Shown here: positions 7,804-16,925 of the stretch, piece after piece
How positions within the stretch are numbered: position 1 is the stretch's first letter
How the letters are laid out: each line of letters begins with the position of its first letter
NCBI GenBank assembly: GCA_002179805.1
Contig: NAVB01000154.1
Location: forward strand, 1-21,240
DNA from: Acanthamoeba lenticulata
Taxonomy: Eukaryota; Discosea; Longamoebia; Acanthamoebidae
Direction of reading: 5' to 3'
DNA length: 21,240 nt
The notes under the pieces: generated by a model
Seen by the model: only the letters and a program-made list of their open reading frames with translations
Told to the model about the DNA's origin: nothing
The model's database searches: none
Position numbers and translations under genes: made by a program

Positions 7804-10800
7804 ATGGAAAGGCAGCACTGGGCTGGGCGGTCGACGCCGCCCACCAGGGATGAGGAAGGTGGTGGGCGGCGACCTCATCACCGACTTCGGAGCAACACCG
7901 ACAATGCAGCTGAAGAAGATGACGAGCAAGATGGCGAAGCGAAGCGGATGAGGGCGCGTAGGAGGAGCACAGCAGGCAAGAGAAGGGATGGTGGGGGGCA
8001 CGAAGCTCCTGATCGCAGTCCAACCGGAGGCCGTTTGAGCCGCAAGGAAGCGGTGCCCTACGTCAAGAACTGGTACTACGCCTTCTTGCACACATCATCG
8101 TCAGCGTTGTGCACCTCTTTTTCGTTTTGATTCTTCTTCGAGGGGATAAGAAATCTGAAGGGAGGATGATTCAATTAGCGTTTTTATTACATGTGTGCGA
8201 CAACATCAAACGTCCTCCTTCTTGTAATCAAATCCATCCTCCAGCCTCTTCTTCCCCTGCCCAAGAAAAGACTGGATAAATTGAATTTTATCAGATCGTT
8301 TGCTCCAGCTGTTGGGGCCCGATCTGCTGGTGGATGGTGGGCGACCGCACGTTCTTGTTGGAGTGTTGGAAGCCACCAATTGTCAAGGTGTTTTTTCGCG
8401 CCTTAACCTTTTCTTCCTTGTCTGGGGGCGCAGAAAAGGACAAATTATTCCGCCAACAAACAGTTGTCAAACGTCCCATTAAACCCCAGTTCCGGGTTGG
8501 CCGTAACTAAGGCCTACTTTTGGACAGTTTGGATGAATAGATCAAGAAGGAGGAAGGAAATCTCCCACTTCTTCCTGACCGGCACCCTTTCTCCGACGTG
8601 CTTAAACGCTCGTTCTCCGGCCTCGGACCTGACGGGCTCGAACAAACCTAGGTTACGCGAGCATGTGGTGGAGCGCGAGGAAGGCTCGCTCCTCAAGCGG
8701 GAGCTCTACGAGGCCTACCTGCGGTTCTGCATGAGCAGCAATCTCAACCCGACCAACGATGCCACATTTGGGCGGATGGTCAACGCGGTCTTCCCCAACG
8801 TCCAACAGCGCCGCCTGCGCCGGGATTCGCACGTCAAGAAGTGGCACTACTGCGGGATCGCCTACCGCGACCCCGGTGCGCCCGTGCCCGCTCTCTCCAT
8901 CACCTTCCCGACGTCGGCCACAACGACATCCTTGGCGCGTGGATCCACCGGGTCCTCCTCGCCTGCCTCCTCCTCCTCCACCACCACGACGGCGACGACC
9001 ATGCCGTCCGACTACAGCACCACCAGCGTCGCACCGACGTCCAGCACACCGACCCTGCCCGACTACGGCGGCCCGAGCTTTCAGGGAGGGTTCGGCGGCC
9101 AACCGACCGGACCGTTGACCCCGATCGGGCTGCCGTATTATGCCCCAATGGAGCGCGAGCTCCTCTTTGCGGCGCAGCCGCCACCCTCGTCGGCCTCCTC
9201 CTCATCATCGTCCTCGTCCTCGGCGACGCCGCTTCCGCCTTACCCGCCTCATGGCGGCTACTCGACAGCGACGGGGTTGTACCCCCTCGGGCTCCCAGGG
9301 AGCGACGGCGGCCCGCCAGTCCCGTTCGGCGGTCACCATCCTGGTCCTGCCTATCCTCCGCAGCCGTCGGCTCTGGCTGGCCCGGGCCTGCACGACTACG
9401 CGGCCGCCTCGATGAGCTACCAGCCCTTCTACGGCGGGTGGGCGAACTACCAGTACCACCAGCAACAGCAGCAGCAGTACCAGCTGCAGCATCCGCCCCA
9501 TACACGCCCGTTGCCGTCGTCCTTGGCCCCGCGGCCTGACGGTGGTGTTGGTGGTATTTATCCTCTTCACCATCTTCACTATTCCTCGTCCTATTCTCCT
9601 CCTCCTCCTCCTCAGCCCTCGCCCCTGCATTACCCTCCCCACCATCATCATCACCACCATCTTCGCCACCAGCAGCAGCAACAACAAGAGCAAGTGGGCT
9701 ACAGCCCGGCCGGCTCGACGCTTCCTCTTCCTCCACACCAGCAGGAGGAGAATGCGCCATCGTCCCTCTCGGCGATGCCGTCTGTGGACTACGGCGGGCC
9801 GCCGGGCGCGGGCAAGACGAGCGGCACCACGGTGCGTCGGGCGGGTCTGCTGGGCGGGTCGTCGTCGTTCGCCGGGCTGCCGCAGGATCGACACCCTCAT
9901 CAGCTCGCACACCACCAACTTGAGCATCAGCAGAAGCATCATCAACATTCACGCCAGCAACAACCGTCGTCTCCTTCTTACCCGTCGCTGATGCTGCCGC
10001 AGCCGGACGAGGTGCAACACCAACAGGTGAAGAGGGAGAGCTCCGCCGAGCCGGGGAAGGTGTGGCTTCACGATGTGGACACCTCACTGCCCCACTTGGC
10101 TGAGCTTCAGCACTTCACCGACTTCTACCGCCGCGAGCTGTGGAGCATGAAGTACGTTTTCCCTCAGGTGTGCTCTTTCGATTGGAGCCCGGGGAGGTGC
10201 TGATCGTCCTCTGTCTCTGTTTGTGGGAGCTCAGGCCGATCAACCCGCGAAGCATCAAGGCCGACTCGCTGCGCTACTTGTTCGCCACAGCGGAGGGCGC
10301 TCGAGAGCGCTCGCCTCGGTCCCTTTGCGTCCACTACGCCCTCAGCGCCGGTACCGCACGCCATCGCCCTTTCGGCTTCCTCTTCTTCCCTCTTCTTCAA
10401 GATCAGCTGAAAATGGACGTCCACGTGACCGCAGGCGCCCTGATGTCAGGGCACGTCGAACGGGCCAAGGACCACTTTGCCACAGCCCGCGAGCATCTGG
10501 GCTACGTGTTTGACTCGAGCGACTACGACGTGGCCTGCGTGCTGTGCTACATCACCACCCTCGCGCGCTTCTTTGCACGGGTCCGTGAACGACCCCCCGG
10601 CGCGGCGACGAAGCTGGCCAGCCCACCACATTGCGGCGCGCTAGGTAACTCACAAACGCAATCGATCACGGACAGAGCGAGCGCGAGGGCCAGGAGCTGT
10701 CGCAGTACTACCTGACCCTGGCGCTGGAGATCTGCGAGAACCTCGGGGCCACCAATGACGACCTCTACTTCCTCCTGGTCAAGTCTTGTTCGCTCTACCT

Positions 10801-12016
10801 CCCGCATTGTACCAAATACCAGGAAGACTCTCGCCTGCAGCAGGTGCGCCCTTTCCTCCTCTGCTTGTTGATGTTCTACAGCTTGGTTGTCTTGTTCTGA
10901 CCCGGGTCTCCTCCTTGTCTGCACACACACAAGGCCAAGGCGGCCCCGCGGTGGCGCAAGCCGTGGAAAGAGGGCAAGTGCTACATCGAGCAGTACAAGG
11001 ACGGCCAGTTTGTGGCAGCCCTCCCCGACTACGTCATGGAGACGCTCAAGCAAATGGTCGTCCTCCTCGATGGCACCTCGCAGGCCGCCTCCCAGGCCCG
11101 AAGAGCGACTTTGCCGACGGAGCGGCCGTCGCCAAGTGGTGATTACATGACGACCACAGAAGGTAACCATTAGCATTAATCTCTTGGGAAAAACAGCCTG
11201 GAGGCATTCCCCCTTTCCTGCGCTTCCTATGCAACCACAAATTTGGATTGTCCTTATCACCGTGGCAACAGGCCAGGATTGATTTCTCCTTTTCTCCTTC
11301 TCTACTGTAATACAGAGGCGACACAGCTGTGGACCACCGTGCGCGACGCCTGCCTGTCGCGCGAGCGGATGCTGGGCAGTCCCGGCATCGATGGCGGCGC
11401 AGACCTGGCGCCCGGCTTCCTCGGGGCCTATCTGGCCTTCTGCCGGGCCGTCTGCGGGGTGAAGCTGGGACTGGCCGACGAGAGCCGCCAGGCGGCGTCG
11501 GAGCTGCTCCACTTTCTCAGCCGCAGCAACCGCGGCGTGGTGGCCTGCCTGCTGTCCGACCTCTGGTGGCTGCGCCCGTGCGGCGAGGCCTTTGTGCAGC
11601 TCGTCGCCGAGCTTCAGCGGCAGCGACACCACAGCCTCGTGCGCCTCGCGCAGTCCCTGGTCGACCTGGTCCAGGGCGATGGCCTGCTGTGGGCGACTCG
11701 GCTGCACCACAGCCTCACGACGGGCCTGGCGGCGGTCGGGACGCCTCACGACACGGCGCTGTGGTCTTCGTCGTCAACAATCAAGCACGAGAAGAGTGAA
11801 GAAGAGGACGAGATCGATGCTGACCAGAACGGGGCACGAGAGACAGGAAGAAAAAGAAGAGGAGAGGAAGAAGAGGATGAAGGAGGCGAGCGACAACCCA
11901 AGCGTCGGCTTGTCCGATCACAACAGCCCCGGCGACACAGGACGAAGCACGAAGAAGAGGAGGAGAGAAATCACAACGAGGACGAAGAAGAAGGTGAGGC
12001 GAGCGAAGAGCTCTAA
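7804..12016 (+). CDS. RFX-type winged-helix transcription factor
   Basis: Seven exons (7804-8099, 8652-10151, 10235-10350, 10402-10580, 10676-10843, 10934-11162, 11316-12016) encode 1062 residues. The RFX DNA-binding domain (about 88-170) is split by a 552-bp intron. It reads VKNWYYAFL, then EGSLLKRELYEAYLRFC, TNDATFGRMVNAVFPNVQ and RRLRRDSHVKKWHYCGIAYR, matching the RFX pattern of LYxxYLxxC, FGKLIRxxFP, RRLG and KYHYYGI. Residues 170-590 are Ser/Pro/Gly-rich with Gln and His runs, typical of activation regions. From about 590 a helical region follows (TDFYRRELW, SQYYLTLALEICENLG, FLLVKSCSLYLPHC, LLSDLWWLRP) that recalls regulatory regions of fungal-type factors. The tail is a mix of acidic runs and basic clusters such as GRKRRG and PKRRLVR. 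A nuclear location and X-box-like DNA binding are inferred. The first exon is the least certain. Confidence 0.75.
8100..8651 (+). other. 552-bp intron splitting the RFX DNA-binding domain
   Basis: The donor GTCAGC at 8100 is phase 2 and the acceptor CCTAG ends at 8651. Joining the two exons gives the tryptophan-containing first helix (WYYAFLHTSS) followed by LREHVVEREEGSLL. It is 3.5 times longer than any other intron modelled here. It holds several in-frame stops and AT-rich stretches, but I found no gene in it. The real gene could instead start in a leader exon within this interval. Confidence 0.5.
9643..9708 (+). repeat. Trinucleotide-rich tract coding His and Gln runs
   Basis: Imperfect CAT/CAC units encode a run of about seven histidines, followed within a few codons by CAG/CAA units encoding seven glutamines. 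A further Gln run is coded near 9459-9478. These lie inside the second RFX exon. They are expected to vary in length between strains. Confidence 0.6.
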
Positions 12017-12097
12017 ACCACGTTTTTGTTTGCTGCTTTCGGGCTGCTTCTTGTTGGTTCGTCAATCAAATGGCTGCGCCAGATGAGCCTTCCCTCG
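12017..12097. terminator. 81-bp gap between convergent RFX and photolyase genes
   Basis: Only 81 bp separate the two stop codons. The interval is T-rich on the plus strand in its first half. No AATAAA is seen on either strand within it, so poly(A) sites may lie in, or use signals within, the opposite gene. Confidence 0.35.
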
Positions 12098-14346
12098 TTA
12101 CTTGCCTCCTCTCGCTTTCGAGAGTTTCTTGCTCTTGACCGCCGCTCGGCTGCCGGCAAACGACCCCTTCTTAGTAGTGGCGCTCTTCCTTGCCTTCTTT
12201 ACCGGTTGACGTTCTTCCTCCTCTTCGTCCTCTGCTTCATCCTCTTTGTCGTGTTTCACCTTCACATCTTTCTCTTCCTCCTCTTCCTCGTCCTTGACCT
12301 TCCTCTTGCGGCCGGTCTTTCCGGAGGACGAGGAAGAAGAGGAGGACGAGGCCGCTCCCTCGGGTACGTAGGCTGCGACCTTGCGCACGTAGGCGTCGAT
12401 ATCAAACTTGCGCTTGCAGCCGGCGTAGTTCATGTAGCGCACCTTGCCAAACACGGGCCGCTCCTTCCAGCCCTGGTCATGCACGCCGCCGATGGCCCAC
12501 GCGCAGCCGACGTAGCCATTGGGGTCACGTCCATCTGCACCGTTATGAAGAAGAAAGTGGAGTCAACGTTTGAGCCTCCTCGGCTGAGGACGGAACACAA
12601 GGCAGAAGTGGTACCAAGCTCGAAGTGGTCGTTGAGCTTGACGGCAAACTCCATAGCCTGCTGGGGGCTTGTGGTCCACTCGAGGATCTTCTTGGCCCAA
12701 TACATCCTCATGAAGCCGTGCATCTTGCCTCGATGCACCATCTAACCAGATTGAACCGGAAATTGAGTTGAATTCGAGGAAAAGAAGTAAACAAATCTGC
12801 AAGAGATTATTGCTGCAATGATGTACCTCCAACTGCGCTGCATTCCAGAGTTCATCGTGAGTGTTACCTCGCGCGAGCTCCTCGTAGGAGTAGACCGTCG
12901 CGCGGCGATCGCCAGCGTGAGCAGCAAGGCTCGTACGCGCCCACTCGGGAAAGCCCTCGAAGCTGTCGTAGTGCTGGTTGTAGAAGCAGAAGTTGTCGGC
13001 CAGCTCACGCCTCACCACGAGCTCCTCCACAAACGCTTCGTAGCTCTCTCGCGCTTTGTTTTTGTGCTTCGCGGCCTCTAAGACGATGCGTTGGGCGCTG
13101 AGCTGCCCGTAGTGGAGGTAGGGACTCAGGTTTGACTGGCCGTCCTCCCCGGGCGTGTTGCGTAGCGTATTGTAGTGCTTCAGCTTCTTCTCGAGGAATT
13201 GAGTCAGGGCCTTCCTGCCCTCCGCCTCCTACAAGAACATAGCCAACGTAAGAAGAAGTTCTGACGACAACGAAGGAGAAGGAGGTTGTACGCCGGGTTT
13301 GATCCAGTCGACCTCGGGGACGGTGTGGTCTACGTGAGCTCGTACAAAGGCCCAGACGTCGTCCCAGTCCACGGCTTCGGGCATGGCTGGCGACCACCGG
13401 TTGCCACCGTCCCGCTTGTTCAGGTCTTGCAGCGCTGGGAACTCGCCCACATACTCTGCGACACGACTTCGTAAGAAACCATTTTGTGATGAAGAAGAAG
13501 AGGAAGACGAGACAACAGAAGGATGCAGGTACGAGGCAAGAGCTTGTGGATCTTGGGGCGGATGGTGCGCGCGGCGTATTCTTGCTTCTGCGACACGGCC
13601 CACAGCGGCACGACGTTGTGTGCATCCACTATACGTATTCGCGAGAGCTGAGCCAACAAGATCTTGTAGCGAATACAAAAAAGAAGAAGGTACATACCCT
13701 CGTAAACGGCAGTATGGGGCGAGGCGCGAGCCACGTCGTCTCGCCACTTGCGACCGATGCGCAGCGGCGAGAAGTCACACACAAGGTGCGACGCACCGTA
13801 GGTCTTGATAGCCTTGGGTAGCTCTTCGTGTGGGAGACCCTTGAGCAGCAACATGGGAATGCCGCGCGCCTTGAGCGTGTTCTCCACCTCTGTCAGCCCG
13901 CGAAGCATGAACCCAAAGTGCCTTTCGATCACAACACGTTAAAAGAGATACTTAGTACGTGAGCAACAAGCGTTTGAAACTGAAGAAGACAATATACCGG
14001 ATACTAGCGCCCTTGAAGGAGGGCAAGAGGCAGAAGGCCACCGCCAGAGGGGCACCAGACTTGATGGCCAATTCTTCACGTAGAGGTCACAACTGAGAAG
14101 AGCTTTCAGAACAAGAGGCAAGGAACCCGTACGTTGAGCAAAGAGCAGGGCCCAGTTGTCGTGAGCGCGCTGGTCGCGGCTCATCCAGTAGACCACGCCA
14201 GAGGAGTTCGTTTTTTTGCCCTCTTGAAGCAGGCGCACCCGCTCTTCGGCCACCTCACTTTCTAACTCCACATCTGTATTCAATGTCAGCCCGAACAGTT
14301 GAGCAGGGCAGAGCACAGAGCACATACCTGTCGAGGGCTTTTCCAT
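12098..14346 (-). CDS. phr: Class II CPD photolyase with C-terminal charged tail
   Basis: Nine exons, in coding order 14328-14346, 14133-14273, 13998-14073, 13698-13921, 13533-13628, 13292-13455, 12827-13228, 12615-12741 and 12098-12534, encode 561 residues, with all eight introns 54-85 bp. The enzyme uses FAD and light to split cyclobutane pyrimidine dimers. Class II signatures are plain: [18 protein letters not shown] (33-50), [87 protein letters not shown] (380-396), [17 protein letters not shown] (417-433) and [13 protein letters not shown]. The core ends near residue 472. The remaining 90 residues are a Ser run, acidic runs and Lys/Arg clusters (GRKRKVK, PVKKARK), which suggest nuclear targeting. 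The first exon codes only six full residues. No clear mitochondrial signal is seen. Confidence 0.93.
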
Positions 14347-14509
14347 GGCTAACGATAACGTTTGTAACAAATACTGGTTTCAACTGCAAACCAAAATACT
14401 GCTACATCGAACCGTAAGATGACTCAGCCCAGTTTCATCCTTCGTTTTCACTTTGTCATTTCTTCCAGGTTTTATTTTGATCAGCATTTTTTTAAAATAT
14501 TTCTTGACG
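14347..14509 (-). promoter_or_regulatory. Photolyase promoter / hydrolase 3' flank
   Basis: This 163-bp AT-rich spacer lies between two minus-strand genes. It must contain the photolyase promoter and leader and the 3' end of the upstream hydrolase gene. A TTTTTTTAAAATATTT tract lies near 14488-14503, just past the hydrolase stop codon. No defined light-response motif was recognised. Confidence 0.35.
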
Positions 14510-16576
14510 CTAAGCGACCACAACGCGGACGCGAGCCAAGTTCTGGTTCCGAGTGAAGGGAGTGCTTGCGTCGCCGTTGCGCTGGGATGTTGCCCGAAGA
14601 GATGGGAAGTAGGTGCCTGGTGAAGAGTAGGAGAACATAGCCGAGACCTCTACAGTCTGTCTTGGCATTCCGAAAGGGGTTGACGTGAAGTTGCCTGTGC
14701 CGCAGAAGTCCCACTCGGCAGATACGACCACTCCAGCCTCAGGTGGGACATCAATCCTCGCCACGAAGCTGACGGCCTGACCGACAGGCACGAAGACCTT
14801 GACGAAGCCGTTGACGGTCAGATCGACGACGGGCTGGATACCGAGCCGCACGGCCGCGGTCTGCGGCACCCAGATCTGGGAGTTGGTCACTTGATAACGG
14901 GTCGATCGCGGGGGCGCCACGCCTCTCTCGACCCAGGCGCTGACATCCCGGAGCGCCTGCTGGACTATGCTCTCGTATGGCACGAGGCGAGGCGTTCGAG
15001 GTCCGATGTGGTCCGCGTGGTCGTTGTACCAGAGCCTGAAGTGGTCTTCGTAGCGCTCGCCGAGGGACTTCCTCACCCTCCCGCTGTACCAGTTGCCATC
15101 CCACGGGTAGGCATCGACGTCGAGCAGATTGGTGACCGTGATGACCTTGCCCTGGATCATGCCAGTGTGCGTTCCTCCACCAGAGACCCCGCGAGAGATG
15201 AGAGGGCCTACTTCGATCGGACGCTGAGGATAGATCGGCGTTCCGTCAGGCGCCCTGAACTGGTCCCAAGGGTAGAAGCTCCGCTGCTTCGGCACCTGGT
15301 GCCGATGGTAGGTGAGCAGAGCGAGAGGCCACCTGTTGTCGATCCTCAGCTTGGCGCCAGGTTCGATGGCGCGAAGCACGCGGGTGGAGGTCTCGTCGCT
15401 GATGGTGAAGACTTTTGTGGTCGTGTTCAGCGAACCAGAAAGAGCGCCCACCTCCGTTACACCGTCAGCGGAAAAGACCGTGTAGTCGATGCCAGTCTTC
15501 GTCGGAATTGCGGGAGCGCTGTTGAGGAGCAGGGTCGTCGGCAGGTTCAAGGCGTCTCGGGTCACCCCAGCGATGGTGGCGACATAGTCAAGCTTCGCGT
15601 CCCGGATCATAGCGCCGAGGTCCGACCGTTGGGTGCCAAGGTATCCCGGCTTGCTCCAGAAGTCGTCGGCGTACGTGGGGTCCAGGGCTTGAACTTGGGA
15701 TCTGAAGCCAAGAAGGTACTGGGGATCGTGTGGCTTTAGAGTGTACTCGCTGTCCTCAAACCCGCGCAGAGGAAGACCCAGATCCGTCACTTCTTTCAGC
15801 ACCGCTCGTTCCACATCGTTCAGCATGCCGTTGATGTCCCAGCTTCCTCCGGGACTCACAGCGTTGGCGATCTGCGCCGCCTTGTCCGCCAGCACGAACC
15901 GTGCAAAGGCCCGAATGAAGAAGTTGTTCGGGATCGAAGTGGGCACGCCGGGGATGAAGGGAACAGCGCCGTTCCACACCCCGAGGCTGTTCTCGATAGC
16001 GCCGATGGTCTGGTAGGACCCGCCACTGCCGCCGTAGATGTAGCCGTAGATCGGCCCAGCGAAGCCGTAGTAATCCGCTGCGACCACCCTGGAGAACTTG
16101 GCCGCCGCAGCATCCACCCTGTAACCACTGCCGCCGTTCGTTTGAATCGTGTACGCGCCACTGTCTGCGCCGAAGCTGACGTTCTCGCCCGAAGCGTTCT
16201 CATCCAGGAGCGGGTACACACACTGGAAAAAACGACCCTCCCATCGGCTCTTCGACGGGAAGTAAAAGTTGAACCTCTTGTCGGTGCCCTCAAAGTGGCC
16301 AGTCACCTTGCGATGTGGCACAGGCTCCGTCAGGTCGACCACACTGTCGATCACGGTGCGGTTGTACAGCGGGTCGAAACAGTCAGCGGTGATCCACAGC
16401 GGTCCGCCGACTTCTCGAGGTGTGCACTCGGCCGGCGTGGGTTGGGAACAGGAGCTTGTCCTCACCCCCAACAACACGAAGAACAAAACTAAGAATGTGA
16501 TGGCTACCGCTGTACACATGCAGATCCACCAACGATTACTGGTGATTGTGGGCGCTGTACGTGGTTGCCCTTCCAT
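14510..16576 (-). CDS. Intronless membrane-anchored alpha/beta-hydrolase-like protein (tannase-like), bacterial type
   Basis: A single uninterrupted exon encodes 688 residues. A hydrophobic segment at about 16-38 after a short N-terminal tail predicts a type II membrane anchor, with the rest outside the cytoplasm; N-x-S/T sites agree. The catalytic-looking segment is GPIYGYIYGGSGGSYQTIG (about 174-192), in which Ser184 sits in a G-x-S-x-G nucleophile elbow, followed by ENSLGVWNGAVPFIPG. Later conserved-looking pieces are MIQGKVITVTNLLDVDAYPW, GNWYSGRVRKSLGERY and FRLWYNDHADHI, which would supply the Asp and His of a triad (inference). The last 120 residues, with AEWDFCGTGNF and MFSYSSPGTYFPSLRAT, look like a PKD-type beta-sandwich. 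The substrate is unknown; tannase/feruloyl esterase relatives are a guess. The lack of introns among intron-rich neighbours suggests bacterial origin. Confidence 0.78.
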   Translation of the reverse strand: MEGQPRTAPTITSNRWWICMCTAVAITFLVLFFVLLGVRTSSCSQPTPAECTPREVGGPLWITADCFDPLYNRTVIDSVVDLTEPVPHRKVTGHFEGTDKRFNFYFPSKSRWEGRFFQCVYPLLDENASGENVSFGADSGAYTIQTNGGSGYRVDAAAAKFSRVVAADYYGFAGPIYGYIYGGSGGSYQTIGAIENSLGVWNGAVPFIPGVPTSIPNNFFIRAFARFVLADKAAQIANAVSPGGSWDINGMLNDVERAVLKEVTDLGLPLRGFEDSEYTLKPHDPQYLLGFRSQVQALDPTYADDFWSKPGYLGTQRSDLGAMIRDAKLDYVATIAGVTRDALNLPTTLLLNSAPAIPTKTGIDYTVFSADGVTEVGALSGSLNTTTKVFTISDETSTRVLRAIEPGAKLRIDNRWPLALLTYHRHQVPKQRSFYPWDQFRAPDGTPIYPQRPIEVGPLISRGVSGGGTHTGMIQGKVITVTNLLDVDAYPWDGNWYSGRVRKSLGERYEDHFRLWYNDHADHIGPRTPRLVPYESIVQQALRDVSAWVERGVAPPRSTRYQVTNSQIWVPQTAAVRLGIQPVVDLTVNGFVKVFVPVGQAVSFVARIDVPPEAGVVVSAEWDFCGTGNFTSTPFGMPRQTVEVSAMFSYSSPGTYFPSLRATSQRNGDASTPFTRNQNLARVRVVVA

Positions 16577-16690
16577 TGTCGGTCGTGTTGTGCCAGACTC
16601 GCTGGTGCCTCAAACCCAAATGGCAACTCTGTTACGCGGAATGTGTGGACTTTTTGCGTAAATGGGAGAAAAATGATTGGCCAGAAAGTG

Positions 16691-16700
16691 GGCGCGAAAA
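16691..16700. promoter_or_regulatory. E2F-like site GGCGCGAAAA
   Basis: GGCGCGAAAA is the reverse complement of TTTTCGCGCC, a good match to the E2F/DP consensus. It lies about 115 bp upstream of the hydrolase ATG (minus strand) and 226 bp upstream of the SAP-protein ATG. Confidence 0.4.
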
Positions 16701-16848
16701 GAAAGAAGACGTTTCAAAAACGACAACCCCGAAACAAAACGAAAGCTCGAACCTGCAGCAGTGAAAAGCTGGTTTGCCGTTATGGCCGTTTGCTGCCGCT
16801 CTCGAGCCATTGGCGTGTGCGCACCAGCAGCGGGGCGACCTTGGTCCC

Positions 16849-16862
16849 TTTTGGCGCCAAAA
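16849..16862. promoter_or_regulatory. Perfect palindromic E2F-like site
   Basis: TTTTGGCGCCAAAA is a 14-bp perfect palindrome and matches the E2F/DP consensus TTTSSCGC on both strands. Its location 63 bp before the ATG of the SAP-domain protein is typical of a functional promoter element. The transcription factor bound is inferred. Confidence 0.5.
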
Positions 16863-16925
16863 AACGCCATACATGGAGCGGCGCGGGAGAGCTGTATCAC
16901 ATCACACAGCCACACACAGACTAAC

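Larger units (their letters stand above)
16577..16925. promoter_or_regulatory. Bidirectional promoter between hydrolase and SAP-protein genes
   Basis: This 349-bp divergent intergenic region contains two E2F-like sites (16691-16700 and 16849-16862) and two CCAAT-type elements (ATTGG at about 16676-16680 and CCATTGG at about 16807-16813). The spacing places the palindromic E2F site about 64 bp before the SAP-protein ATG. No coding exon is apparent. Confidence 0.5.

Noticed and set aside
8900..10087. A 395-codon minus-strand open frame opposite the RFX exon
   Set aside because: It is Arg/Ala/Pro/Gly-rich with no domain pattern and mirrors a GC-rich, Ser/Pro-coding exon. It is a composition artefact.
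10547..11749. A 400-codon minus-strand open frame opposite RFX exons 4-7
   Set aside because: It spans exons and introns of a well-supported plus-strand gene and shows no family pattern.
14891..15739. A 282-codon plus-strand frame inside the hydrolase gene
   Set aside because: It lacks recognisable motifs, and the opposite strand encodes a continuous protein with hydrolase landmarks.
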